Shown piece after piece: positions 8,760-19,839 of a stretch of DNA of 64,000 bases. The DNA is from DATDAH01 sp963792205. Lineage in GTDB: Bacteria; Actinomycetota; Acidimicrobiia; Acidimicrobiales; DATDAH01. Made by a program: the position numbers and the translations under genes. Each line of letters starts with the position of its first letter. Within the stretch, counting starts at the first letter, position 1. The DNA lies in the NCBI GenBank assembly GCA_963792205.1, contig CAWBVI010000004.1, positions 1,054,001-1,118,000 on the forward strand. The letters are read 5' to 3'. The notes beneath the pieces are model-generated. The model had not been told where the DNA came from and searched no databases. It saw only the letters and a program-made list of their open reading frames with translations.

Positions 8760-9506
8760 TCAGCGGCGGAAGGCGCCTCGGAGCAGGCGGAAGACCAGCA
8801 CCAGGACCAGGAGGACGACGGCAGCGGCCGCGCCCGCGGCCAGCCCCCACACGAGGGTGTTGCGCTCCTCGGTGCTGGCCTCCATGGGGACCGGCTCGTC
8901 GCCCAACCTGGCCTCGAAGGTGGTGGTCTCCGTGCGGTCACCCTCGGGCAGCGTGATCTCGAAGGTGAACGACGTCAGCTCGCTGATCGGTGCGCCCAGC
9001 TCGGCTTCCAGTGCCTCCAGGTCCCGCCCGACGGGGAAGCCGTCGAGCAGCTGGGTCAGGGCACGGTCGCTGAACGTGGCGATGCCGCGGGAGAGGTCGA
9101 GGGTGCCGGTGAACTCGTAGGTGGTGCGGCCGAAGCTGCGCTCCCGGGTGAGCGACGGGTCGAGGATCGGCCCCCGGGTCCCGCCGATCTCGCCCAGGAC
9201 GACGGCCAGCTGCTCGGGCTCGAAGAAGGCCTTCGTCGCGGTGATGGTGACGCCACCGCCCTCGAGCGGCTCGGGCCCGGTGATCTCCCAGCCGGTGCGG
9301 CGCAGGTCCCGGACGCGGAGCTGCTCGGCGAGGTCGGGGATGCGGTCGGCGGCCTCCTGGTCGAGCACCACCTCGACGGTGACGGTCCCGGACCCGTCCT
9401 CGGCCACCTCGACCCGGACCGCCGAGTCGACCCGGCACCCCGTCAGCAGCAGGACCAGGAGCGCGACGGCGCCCAGACGCGTTCTGGCGCCTGATCTGCC
9501 GGTCAT
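8760..9506 (-). CDS. LppM-like membrane-anchored lipoprotein
   Basis: 248-aa protein with a short signal peptide ending in the lipobox LLLTGC. An extracellular beta-rich domain of the LppM type follows (VRVEVAEDGSGTVTVEVVLD, GITATKAFF-like strands, LTSFTFEITLPEG). A C-terminal membrane helix (LVWGLAAGAAAAVVLLVLVLV) ends in a basic tail. The ATG at 9506 lies in the loop of a long inverted repeat and has no clear ribosome-binding site; no other start would keep the signal peptide. It is 39 nt downstream of clpC. The family is exported in actinobacteria; function unknown. Confidence 0.75.
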   Translation of the reverse strand: MTGRSGARTRLGAVALLVLLLTGCRVDSAVRVEVAEDGSGTVTVEVVLDQEAADRIPDLAEQLRVRDLRRTGWEITGPEPLEGGGVTITATKAFFEPEQLAVVLGEIGGTRGPILDPSLTRERSFGRTTYEFTGTLDLSRGIATFSDRALTQLLDGFPVGRDLEALEAELGAPISELTSFTFEITLPEGDRTETTTFEARLGDEPVPMEASTEERNTLVWGLAAGAAAAVVLLVLVLVFRLLRGAFRR

Positions 9507-9529
9507 GACCGGGAAATCAGGCGCCAGTA
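9482..9529. repeat. Nested inverted repeat holding a start codon (copy 1)
   Basis: Arms TTCTGGCGCCTGAT (9482-9495) and its near-complement at 9516-9529 (one mismatch) enclose a loop that is itself a perfect 14-bp palindrome, CCGGTCATGACCGG (9500-9513). The ATG in the loop starts the minus-strand lipoprotein gene, and the repeat begins 16 nt after the clpC stop. The arm sequence recurs at 13293-13340. It could be a clpC terminator, a translational control hairpin or a regulator site; there is no U-tract. Confidence 0.7.
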
Positions 9530-9545
9530 CAGCGGGTCAGGATGA

Positions 9546-12065
<2,520 letters not shown>

Positions 12066-12069
12066 GATG

Positions 12070-12077
12070 CTCCTCCC
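12070..12077 (-). promoter_or_regulatory. Ribosome-binding site of clpC
   Basis: GGGAGGAG on the minus strand, four nucleotides before the TTG codon at 12065. It is the strongest Shine-Dalgarno match near the gene and decides the unusual TTG start. Confidence 0.75.
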
Positions 12078-12192
12078 GGATGTAGGGCTCCTGGTTGGCC
12101 AAGTCTACCGACGACCCCTTCGTACGCACGTCGGCCGGTGAGGGGGGTGCCGCAAGGGATTCGACCCCCACGGTGCCACACCGTGACGTGAA

Positions 12193-12220
12193 CAACGGGT
12201 ACGGCACCGTCCTGCTTCCC
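12193..12220 (-). promoter_or_regulatory. SigR/SigH-type promoter of clpC
   Basis: On the minus strand GGGAAG is followed after exactly 18 nt by GTTG, matching the actinobacterial thiol-stress sigma consensus GGGAAT-N18-GTT at all but one position. It lies in the 229-bp space upstream of clpC and points toward it, giving a leader of about 120 nt. The motif is seen directly; use by the SigR-like factor at 37.5 kb is inference. Confidence 0.55.
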
Positions 12221-12294
12221 GGATCGCCAGTGGCCGTGGTCACAGGGCCCGATCGGGCTACCGCCCACGAGAGGTCCGCGCCTATCGTCGCCCC

Positions 12295-13284
12295 GTGGCC
12301 GGGAACCCCCTCACCCGACTCCCCGGCATGGCTGACGACCTCGACCGGGTGGAAGTCACCCTGGCCGAGTGGGTCCAGGCCGACGACGCCTTCCTCACCG
12401 AGGTGGCCAGCCACCTGATCCGGGCCGGCGGCAAGCGGGTCCGGCCCGCCTTGACGATGGCGGCGGCCCGGTCGGCCGACGCCGGCCCGTCAGCCGCCAC
12501 GCAGGAAGCGGTGCTCGGCGGGGTCGCCGTCGAGCTCGTGCACCTCGGCTCGCTCTACCACGACGACGTCATGGACGACGCCACCACCCGGCGCACGGTG
12601 GAGAGCGTCAATGCCCGGTGGGGCAACCTCAAGGCCATCCTCGCCGGCGACTTCCTGCTCGCCCGGGCGTCGGAGATCGCGGCCGGCCTCGGCACCGAGG
12701 TGGCCGGCCTGCTGGCCGCCACGATCGCCCGCCTCTGCGAGGGGCAGGTGCGCGAGCTCCAGGACGCCTATGTCGTCGGCCGCACCGAGGACGCCTACTT
12801 CGCCTCGATCCAGGGCAAGACCGCCGCCCTGTTCGCCTCGTCGTGCCGCATCGGCGCCCTCGTCGCCGGCTTCGAGCGCGACCGCATCGAAGCCCTCACC
12901 CGGTTCGGCCGGTCCTACGGCATGGCCTTCCAGGTCATCGACGACGTCCTCGACGTGGTCGCCTCCTCCGAGCAGCTGGGCAAGCCCGCCGGCCACGACC
13001 TCGTGGAGGGCGTCTACACGCTGCCCACCATCCGGGCCCTCCAGGGGACGACCGGCGGGGACCTCGCCGGCCTGCTCGGCCATCCGCTCGAGCCCGACGA
13101 GGTCGACGAGGCGCTCAGCCTCATCCGCAGCGACGGCGCGGTGCCGGGGTCCCTGGCCACCGCCCGCTCGTACGTGGACGAGGGCCGGGCCGCGCTCGAC
13201 GACCTCGGCCCCTCCCGGGTGGTCGACGCCATGGCCGAGGCCAGCGACGTCCTCGTCGCCCAGATCGCCGACTTCACTCCCTGA
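12295..13284 (+). CDS. Polyprenyl diphosphate synthase (trans-isoprenyl)
   Basis: Head-to-tail condensation of IPP onto allylic diphosphates to make a polyprenyl chain, probably for quinones. About 329 aa. First Asp-rich motif DDVMDD in LYHDDVMDDATTRRT, second DDVLD in GMAFQVIDDVLDVV, with GGKRVRPAL and the GKTAALFAS stretch between. The two residues before the first DDxxD are Tyr-His, not bulky Phe pairs, consistent with a longer product. The GTG at 12295 gives the longest form; ATG 12328 is an alternative. Divergent from clpC. Often annotated grcC/hepT; exact chain length unknown. Confidence 0.9.
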   Translation: MAGNPLTRLPGMADDLDRVEVTLAEWVQADDAFLTEVASHLIRAGGKRVRPALTMAAARSADAGPSAATQEAVLGGVAVELVHLGSLYHDDVMDDATTRRTVESVNARWGNLKAILAGDFLLARASEIAAGLGTEVAGLLAATIARLCEGQVRELQDAYVVGRTEDAYFASIQGKTAALFASSCRIGALVAGFERDRIEALTRFGRSYGMAFQVIDDVLDVVASSEQLGKPAGHDLVEGVYTLPTIRALQGTTGGDLAGLLGHPLEPDEVDEALSLIRSDGAVPGSLATARSYVDEGRAALDDLGPSRVVDAMAEASDVLVAQIADFTP

Positions 13285-13292
13285 CCGTGCCC

Positions 13293-13340
13293 TTCTGGCG
13301 CCCGATCGAGGCGCCATGACGCCCGGATCAGGCGCCAGAA
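13293..13340. repeat. Inverted repeat holding a start codon (copy 2)
   Basis: Arms TTCTGGCGCCCGATC (13293-13307) and GATCAGGCGCCAGAA (13326-13340) match over 14 of 15 positions around an 18-nt loop. The loop holds the ATG (13316) of the transglutaminase gene, and the repeat starts 9 nt after the preceding stop codon. The arms are the same sequence as those at 9482-9529, beside an unrelated gene. Confidence 0.7.
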
Positions 13341-14113
13341 CGGTGACGTGCGAGCTCGGGTTCGAGGTCGCGCCCGGAACCGTCCTGGCCCTGCAGGTCG
13401 CCGCCGTCGCGCCGCAGGCGGAGTCGCTCGTGGTCACGCTCGACGACGCGCCCGTGGACGTCGAGGAGCTGGCCGTCGAAGCGGGCGGCCGCGCCCACGT
13501 GGTGCGGGCCGGGCCAGGTGCGCTGGCGGTCACCTACTCGGCGACCGTGCCCGCCCGATCGGCCCCCGACGCTGGGCCCGAGCTCGACGCCGAGGCCCTG
13601 ACCGCCCTCCGTCAGAGCCGGTACTGCCCGTCGGACGCGCTGATGGGCTTCGCCCGCGTCGAGCTGACGGGCGCCACGCCGGCAGAGGTCGGCGAGTGGG
13701 TCCACGCCCGCCTGGCCTACGAGCTCGGCGTGAGCACGTCGCAGACCACGGCCATCGACACCCTCGGCGCCGGGTCCGGCGCCTGTCGGGACTTCGCCCA
13801 CGTCACCATCACGCTGTTGCGGGCGCTCGGCATCCCGGCCCGGCTCGTCGCCGTCTACGCCCCCGGCCTCGACCCCATGGACTTCCACGCCGTCACCGAG
13901 GCCCGCGTGGGTGGGGCCTGGGAGGTCGTCGACGCCACGCGCCTGGCGCCCCGGTCGTCCCTGGTCCGCATCGCCACCGGCCGGGACGCCGCCGACACCG
14001 CCTTCGCCAGCACCGTCGCCGGCGACGCACGACTCCTCACCCAACTGGTCATCGCCGTGGTGGAGGGCGACCTGCCGGCCGACGACCACACCGGCCTCGC
14101 GCGGCTCCCCTAG
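13316..14113 (+). CDS. Transglutaminase-like superfamily protein
   Basis: 265 aa. The N-terminal beta-rich domain (about 1-150) is the bacterial transglutaminase-like N region. The papain-like core shows the triad Cys-His-Asp in GSGACRDFAHV, PMDFHAVTEA and WEVVDATR. Such bacterial proteins act as cysteine peptidases or amidases, often with an unknown peptide target; no signal peptide is visible. The start ATG lies in the loop of an inverted repeat 31 nt after the polyprenyl synthase gene, so the two are probably cotranscribed. Stops just before the convergent permease gene. Confidence 0.88.
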   Translation: MTPGSGARTVTCELGFEVAPGTVLALQVAAVAPQAESLVVTLDDAPVDVEELAVEAGGRAHVVRAGPGALAVTYSATVPARSAPDAGPELDAEALTALRQSRYCPSDALMGFARVELTGATPAEVGEWVHARLAYELGVSTSQTTAIDTLGAGSGACRDFAHVTITLLRALGIPARLVAVYAPGLDPMDFHAVTEARVGGAWEVVDATRLAPRSSLVRIATGRDAADTAFASTVAGDARLLTQLVIAVVEGDLPADDHTGLARLP

Positions 14114-14120
14114 CCTCGGG

Positions 14121-16460
14121 CTACTCGCGGCGGAGGAGCTCCGCGACCTCGAGCCGGGAAGCGCGGCGGGTCGGGATGGCGGCGGCGAGCAGGCCGACCA
14201 CTAGCGCCACGGGGAGCACCAGCGCCAAGACGAGGACCGGCACGGCCAGGTCGGACGCCACGAACAGGCTGTCGGCCAGTTGCCGCCAGGCCAGGTTGCC
14301 CAGGAGCAGGCCGACCGGGATGCCGACGCCGACACCCACGGTCACCATGATCACGGTCATCGCCAGCACCGACAGCACGGTGTCCCGGGGCCGGGCCCCG
14401 AGCGCCCGGAGCAGGGCGAGGTCGTTGCCCCGACGGCGGACGGTCACCACCAGGGCGTGGCCGAGCAGGCCGAGGCCGAGCAGACCGGCGGCGGCGGCGA
14501 GGATCAGCGGGAGGTTGCGGACCTGGGCCACATCCCGAAGTCGGGCGGGCGGCGCGAATCGCTCGATCTCGTAGTCCTGGGCCAGCTCCGCCGATGCGGC
14601 TTCGACGTCGACGCCCGGGGCGTAGCGCAGCATGACCTCCCGGAAGCTCCCACGGCTGGACACCTCGCGGCGGATCTCGTCGTCCACGACGGCGGTGTCG
14701 GCGTACCGGTCCCCGGTGTCGCCGCGAGCCAGCACGATGCCGACGATGGTGGCGTCGCGGTCGACCTCGTCCAGCCTGACCGTGTCACCGAGGCCCTTGC
14801 CCAACCGGGAGACCAGCGCCGGGCCGAGGGCCACCTCGGCGGGGCCCGACGGCGGCCTCCCCGACACGTAGTTGAAGCCGATGGAGCCCTTCAGGACATC
14901 CGTCCCGAACGTGTCTCGCCGGGTGCCGTCGATGACGAGGTCGAAGCCCCGCACCTCGAGCACCGCCTCGACGTCGGGGTCACCCAGGACCTGGGTGACG
15001 AGCTCGTCCTGGGCGTCGGCCACGAGCAGGTCGCCGGGCGAGCCATAGCGCTCCGGCGTGTCGACCAACCGGTCGAGGCTGGCGGCGAAGGCGGCGGAGC
15101 CGACCACGGCCGCCACCGCCACCACCCCGCCGACCAAGGCGGCCCGGACGGGGGCGGCGGCCCCACCCCGGCCCCGCTCGAAGGCGAGGCCGGTCCCCAC
15201 GGTGACCGGCATCGGCAGGCTGGACGTCGTCCAACGGCCGAGCAGCGGGGACCCGCTCGGCCGGATGCCCGGTTCCCGGCGGCTGGCCCGAAGGGCGACC
15301 AGGCCGACCACGAGGAAGAACAGGACCAGGGCGACCACGACGCCGATCCCCAGGACGGCGAGGTTCACCTCCACCCCGGGCGACGGCTCGACCTCGCGGG
15401 CGACCCCGATGGGCAGCAGCGGGGACAGGGCGATGGCGCCGCCGACGGTGATGGCCACCACAAGGGGCGCGGACACGAGGGCGAAGGGCATGAGGGCGAC
15501 CAAGAGGCGCTGGCGGCGCTCGAAGCCGAGGGCGAGCAGGGCGGGGTGGATCCCGAGGCCCCGGGTGAGGTGGCGCAGCGCGGTCTGGGCCACGCCCAGG
15601 AGCCCGACGACCAAGCCGGCGACGCCCGCCAGGAGCAGGCCCCGGGCGACCACCCCCGCCGCCGACTGGTAGCGGTCCCGGTCGTCTGCCGCCAGCTTGA
15701 GGTCGTAGACGCCGAGCTCGGCCGCGTCGTCCGGGAGGTCGAACTCTTCGGAGAGCTCGAGGACGCCGGCTTCGAAGCTGGCGACCGAACCCGGCTGGTC
15801 CGACAGCTCCATCATGGCGCCGTCGCCCCCACCGCCCTCGGCGGCGATGGCGGCGAAGGCGGGTGACCCGAGGATCCCCACCTGCTCGGTCGTCTCGTTG
15901 CCGGCGACCGTGAACGTGCCGACCAGCTCGAGGTCCAGGGTCGGGCCGTCGGGCTCGCCGAACCCTTCGTCGAAGGACTCGAACTCGTCCTGGGTCAGCA
16001 GGCCGACCCGCAGCACATCGCCCACCGCGACGTCGAACGCCTCCGCCAGCCCGGCGGCGATCGCCACCTCGCCGGCGGCGTCGTCGACCGGCAACCGGCC
16101 CTCCTCCACCTTCGGGGTGAAGATCCCCGGCGGTCGGGGCGGTCCAGAGACGATCGACAGGTACACGACCTCGGGGACGTCGAGTACCTGGGACACGACA
16201 CCGCGGAGGCGCCACACCTCCTCGACCTCGGGGAGGTCGGCGACGGCGTCGACGAAGGCGGGGTCGACGAAGCTGACCAGGGTGGCGTCGGGCTGGCCGG
16301 TCAGGTCGGCGAGGCGGTCGTAAGCCGTGTCCGATCGGCGGGCCCCGGCGACCGCGGTGACGACGGACGCGCCGACGACTCCCGCCAGCAGGCCGATGAG
16401 GACGAGCGCGACCCAGCGCCGCCGAATCTCCGCGCGGACCAAGAGGCCGATTCCGCCCAT
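14121..16460 (-). CDS. FtsX-like ABC transporter permease
   Basis: About 779 aa. Membrane topology is typical of MacB/FtsX-family permeases with two repeats. A first helix (VALVLIGLLAGVVGASVVTAV) is followed by a large extracellular MacB-type periplasmic core domain and further helices near residues 290-430. A second FtsX domain at the C-terminus has helices LILAAAAGLLGLGLLGHALV and LAMTVIMVTVGVGVGIPVGL. Such proteins use ATP hydrolysis to drive mechanical work outside the membrane. No ATPase gene is adjacent, so its partner must be encoded elsewhere. ATG 16460 begins the family-like N-terminus. Confidence 0.85.
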   Translation of the reverse strand: MGGIGLLVRAEIRRRWVALVLIGLLAGVVGASVVTAVAGARRSDTAYDRLADLTGQPDATLVSFVDPAFVDAVADLPEVEEVWRLRGVVSQVLDVPEVVYLSIVSGPPRPPGIFTPKVEEGRLPVDDAAGEVAIAAGLAEAFDVAVGDVLRVGLLTQDEFESFDEGFGEPDGPTLDLELVGTFTVAGNETTEQVGILGSPAFAAIAAEGGGGDGAMMELSDQPGSVASFEAGVLELSEEFDLPDDAAELGVYDLKLAADDRDRYQSAAGVVARGLLLAGVAGLVVGLLGVAQTALRHLTRGLGIHPALLALGFERRQRLLVALMPFALVSAPLVVAITVGGAIALSPLLPIGVAREVEPSPGVEVNLAVLGIGVVVALVLFFLVVGLVALRASRREPGIRPSGSPLLGRWTTSSLPMPVTVGTGLAFERGRGGAAAPVRAALVGGVVAVAAVVGSAAFAASLDRLVDTPERYGSPGDLLVADAQDELVTQVLGDPDVEAVLEVRGFDLVIDGTRRDTFGTDVLKGSIGFNYVSGRPPSGPAEVALGPALVSRLGKGLGDTVRLDEVDRDATIVGIVLARGDTGDRYADTAVVDDEIRREVSSRGSFREVMLRYAPGVDVEAASAELAQDYEIERFAPPARLRDVAQVRNLPLILAAAAGLLGLGLLGHALVVTVRRRGNDLALLRALGARPRDTVLSVLAMTVIMVTVGVGVGIPVGLLLGNLAWRQLADSLFVASDLAVPVLVLALVLPVALVVGLLAAAIPTRRASRLEVAELLRRE

Positions 16461-16545
16461 TGGCCCCAGTTGACCGTGACAACCGCCGTGCCACAACCCG
16501 ACCGGCACACCACATCGAGGTGGTGCCAGCACCCGGGAGCGCGGC

Positions 16546-17388
16546 TCAGGCGGCGGGCAGCCTCGTGACCGCGCCGGCGGCCTCGGCCGTAACCGTGTCG
16601 AGGAAGCTCCGGACGGTGTCGTTGAACACCTTGGCGTGCTCGAACATGAACCCGTGGGCCCCGCCCCGGACCACGGCGAGCAGGCTGCCGGGGATGGCCT
16701 CCGCCACCTCCTCGGCGTCGGCCATCGGGGTGAGCACGTCCTGGCTCCCGACGATCACCAGCGTCGGCGCGGTGATGCCGGCCAGGGCGAAGCTCAGGGT
16801 CTCGTCGGCCTGGAGGATGGCATCGACCTGGGCCGCGAAGGCATCGGGCTCGGCGTTGAGGGCCAGCCCGCCGAAGAGGTTCAACACGGGCCAGAAGCGG
16901 CGGATCGAACGGGGGCCGACAAGCCACTTGGCGTTGCGCTGGGCGAACTCCCGCATCCCGTGGTCGAGCGCCGTCGCCTTCCACCCCGCCAACAGCTCGC
17001 GCCGCCATGGCTCGTGGCGGCAGGCGGTGCAGGCGAGGACGAGGGAACGGACCCGCTCGGGGTGCAGCACGCCGAGGATCTGGGCGATGACCCCGCCCAT
17101 CGACGCCCCCATGACGTGGGCCGACGCCCAGCCCACCTCGTCCATGGCCGCCAGGACGTCCTCCGCCATCTGACCGAGGTCGTAGGGGCCCGGAGGCCGG
17201 TCGGAATCGCCGACGCCGCGGTTGTCGACCAGCAGGAGGTCGTAGCGCTGGCCGAGGGCGCCGCGCTGCATGAGCCAGCCCCGACGGTCGGCGCCCAGCC
17301 CCTGGATGAGGACGAGCGGCTCACCGTCTTCCTGGCCGCACCGCTCGTACGCGATGCGGGTCCCGTCAGCAGCGGTGGCGTACGGCAC
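16546..17388 (-). CDS. Alpha/beta-fold hydrolase
   Basis: 280 aa with the complete hydrolase triad: nucleophile Ser in GASMGGVIAQ, Asp in VGSQDVLTP and His in GGAHGFMFEH. The oxyanion strand is VLIQGLGADRRGW and the strand-4 motif is VDNRGVGDSDRP. It resembles 3-oxoadipate enol-lactonase and related esterases; substrate is not inferable. Cytoplasmic (no signal). Same strand as the epimerase gene, 52 nt downstream of it. Confidence 0.88.
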   Translation of the reverse strand: MPYATAADGTRIAYERCGQEDGEPLVLIQGLGADRRGWLMQRGALGQRYDLLLVDNRGVGDSDRPPGPYDLGQMAEDVLAAMDEVGWASAHVMGASMGGVIAQILGVLHPERVRSLVLACTACRHEPWRRELLAGWKATALDHGMREFAQRNAKWLVGPRSIRRFWPVLNLFGGLALNAEPDAFAAQVDAILQADETLSFALAGITAPTLVIVGSQDVLTPMADAEEVAEAIPGSLLAVVRGGAHGFMFEHAKVFNDTVRSFLDTVTAEAAGAVTRLPAA

Positions 17389-17440
17389 GCAGCCCCGAAG
17401 TTACTCCACCGCGAACGGTCAGTGAACAACCGCGAGCGCG

Positions 17441-18421
17441 TCAGGCGGCGGAGGACTGGCTGGGGCGCAGGTAGACGACCGGGGCCCAGTCGTAGAGCGA
17501 GCGGACGACGGCTTCGGTCGTCCGGGACGGCGCCAGGCCCAGCGCCTCGGCCGCTCGGCTGCCCTCGGCTCGGCGGCCGCGCAGGAGCAGCTCGTGGACG
17601 TGCGACGGGATGGGGTGGCCGATCAACCGGCTGATCGCCCGCGCCGGGATCCACCCGGGAGCCACGATGGGCAGGGGCAGGCGGCCGCCCAGGCGAGCCG
17701 CGGCCAGCGGGGTGATGGTCCCGTCGGCCACCACGTTCACCGGTCCGTCCACCTTGCGGCGCACGGCGGCGAGGAAGGCGGCGGCGGCGTCCTCCACGTC
17801 GAGCAGGCTGAACTCGGCGGGCGCCAGCGCGGTCAGGGAGAGCGCGTTCACGGGCACGACCGGCGAGCGCAGGACCCGGCTCAGCGGGCTCGGGTACTGC
17901 ACCCCGACGGTGGGGGCGAAGCGGAGCAGCGCCACGGGAACCTCCGCCATCCGTCCCGCGGCCGCCGCTTCGCCTTCGACCGCGGCCAGCGTCCGCCCGT
18001 AGGGGGAGGTGGGCCGGACCGGGTCGGCTTCGGTGGGCCGGGCCGCCGAGCCCGGGCCACGGCCGTAGACCTCGATGCCCGAACGGACGACCAGGTGCTC
18101 GAGCCGCCCCGCGGCCACGGCCGCGCCGAGGGCGGCGCGGGTCCCGAGGGTGGTCCGGGCGTGCGCGGCGGCCGGGGTGGCGCGGGCATCGGGCTCCCAC
18201 ACGCCCAGGTGGACCACGACGGTGGGGGCGAACTCCCGGACCGCCGCCGCGGTGCGCTCCGTGTCCCGCGGGTCGATGCGCCGGAACTCACTGCGCCGGA
18301 GGCGGCGCCGCGGCGGATGCGCGTCGAGCCCGAGCACGGCCTCCACGGCCGGGTCGGCCTCGACCAGGGCTGCGGTCTTGGCCCCGAAGTCGCCCCCCAT
18401 GCCCGTGACGAGGACCCGCAT
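17441..18421 (-). CDS. NAD-dependent epimerase/dehydratase family protein (extended SDR)
   Basis: 326 aa Rossmann-fold protein with the glycine motif TGMGGDFGAKTA at the N-terminus and a typical extended-SDR layout (VVVHLGVWEPD; RSGIEVYGRG; LLRFAPTVG). The catalytic YxxxK motif reads YGRTL, so the Lys is replaced by Leu and classical SDR catalysis is doubtful; a role in NAD(P)H sensing or binding is possible. The C-terminal domain (RLIGHPIPSHVHELLLRGRR) resembles sugar-epimerase-like proteins of actinobacteria. ATG at 18421 overlaps the lysS stop as TGATG, so it is coupled to lysS. Confidence 0.8.
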   Translation of the reverse strand: MRVLVTGMGGDFGAKTAALVEADPAVEAVLGLDAHPPRRRLRRSEFRRIDPRDTERTAAAVREFAPTVVVHLGVWEPDARATPAAAHARTTLGTRAALGAAVAAGRLEHLVVRSGIEVYGRGPGSAARPTEADPVRPTSPYGRTLAAVEGEAAAAGRMAEVPVALLRFAPTVGVQYPSPLSRVLRSPVVPVNALSLTALAPAEFSLLDVEDAAAAFLAAVRRKVDGPVNVVADGTITPLAAARLGGRLPLPIVAPGWIPARAISRLIGHPIPSHVHELLLRGRRAEGSRAAEALGLAPSRTTEAVVRSLYDWAPVVYLRPSQSSAA

Positions 18422-19839
18422 CAGCTCTCCTGTTCCGGCCGCAGGGTCGGGAACGCGATCACGTCCCGGATGGCGGGCGAGTCGGTCAGCAGCATCACCA
18501 GACGGTCGATGCCGATGCCGAGCCCACCGGTCGGCGGCAACCCGTACTCGAGGGCCCGAAGGTAGTCCTCGTCGACGGCCATGGCCTCCTCGTCGCCCGC
18601 CTCGCCCTGGCGGGCCTGGTCCTCGAACCGGGCGCGCTGCTCGACGGGGTCGATCAGCTCGGAGAAGGCGTTGCCCAGCTCCCGTCCCGTCACGATGGCT
18701 TCGAAGCGCTCGACCATCTCGGGCAGCTCGCGGTGGTCCCGCGAGAGCGGCGACACCTCCTTGGGGTAGTCGGTGACGAACACGGGGTCCCAGAGCGTCG
18801 ACTCCACGTGCTTCTCGTAGAGCTCCAGCAGGATCTTGCCCGTGCCCCAGGAGTCCTCGGGCTCGAGGCCGTGCTCCCGGGCCACCGCGCGCGCCTCCTC
18901 GACCGGGCGGCGCACGTCGAGGCGCACCCCGATGGCCTCCTCGACGAGGTCGGTCAGCGCCGCCCGCCGCCACGGCGTGGCCAGGTCCAGCTCGCGACCC
19001 CCGACCATGACCTTCGTCCCGCCGGTGACCTCGGTGGCGACGAAGGCGACGAGCTCCTCGGTCAGGCGCATGATGTCCGAGTAGTCCGCATAGGCCTGAT
19101 AGAGCTCGAGCATCGTGAACTCGGGGTTGTGGCGGGGGGACAGGCCCTCGTTGCGGAACACCCGGCCGATCTCGAAGACCCGTTCGATCCCGCCGACGAC
19201 CAGGCGCTTCAGATAGAGCTCGGGGGCGATGCGGAGGTAGATGTCCAGGTCGAGCGCGTTGTGGCGGGTGACGAACGGCTTGGCCAGCGCCCCGCCGGGG
19301 ATCGGGTGGAACACGGGCGTCTCGACCTCGACGAAGCCACGGTCCTCCAGCCAACGCCGGCACAACGAGACGATGCGGGAGCGGGCCAGGAGCGTGTCCC
19401 GGGCCTCCTCGGTCACCCAGAGGTCGACGTAGCGCTGGCGGTAGCGGGTGTCGGGGTCGTGGAGCCCGTGCCACTTGTCCGGGAACGGCCGGACGGGCCG
19501 GGCCAGGACCTCCCAGCGGGTGACCTTGACCGACAGCTCGCCCTTGCGGGTCTTCACCACCTCGCCGGTGGCGAGGATCCAGGTGCCGAGGGGCAGGGCG
19601 CTGAGCTCGGCGAAGTCGGGCGTGACCTTCTCGAGCGAGAACAGCTGGAGGTCACCGGTCAGGTCCCGGAGCGTGGAGAAGGCCAGCCGGCCGTGCGGGC
19701 GCTGGAGCATCAGCCGGCCGGCGACGGTCACCTCCTGGCCGGTCTCCTCGCCGTCCTCGATGCCGTGCCAACGCTCGACCACGTCCTCGGCGTGGTGGGT
19801 CGGCTCGACCCGGTACGGCACCCCGGACGGGTCGGCCAT
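18421..19839 (-). CDS. lysS: Lysine--tRNA ligase, class II
   Basis: 472-aa class II synthetase. N-terminal OB-fold anticodon-binding domain (VTVAGRLMLQRPHGRLAFSTL). Motif 1 is near FVEVETPVFHPIPGGA, motif 2 is FEIGRVFRNEGLSPRHNPEFTM in two blocks, and motif 3 is GLGIGIDRLVMLL. Lysine-pocket residues lie in GNAFSELIDP. Charges tRNA-Lys. It is coupled at both ends by TGATG overlaps, upstream to coaX and downstream to the epimerase gene. lysS-coaX adjacency is conserved in actinobacteria. Confidence 0.97.
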   Translation of the reverse strand: MADPSGVPYRVEPTHHAEDVVERWHGIEDGEETGQEVTVAGRLMLQRPHGRLAFSTLRDLTGDLQLFSLEKVTPDFAELSALPLGTWILATGEVVKTRKGELSVKVTRWEVLARPVRPFPDKWHGLHDPDTRYRQRYVDLWVTEEARDTLLARSRIVSLCRRWLEDRGFVEVETPVFHPIPGGALAKPFVTRHNALDLDIYLRIAPELYLKRLVVGGIERVFEIGRVFRNEGLSPRHNPEFTMLELYQAYADYSDIMRLTEELVAFVATEVTGGTKVMVGGRELDLATPWRRAALTDLVEEAIGVRLDVRRPVEEARAVAREHGLEPEDSWGTGKILLELYEKHVESTLWDPVFVTDYPKEVSPLSRDHRELPEMVERFEAIVTGRELGNAFSELIDPVEQRARFEDQARQGEAGDEEAMAVDEDYLRALEYGLPPTGGLGIGIDRLVMLLTDSPAIRDVIAFPTLRPEQES

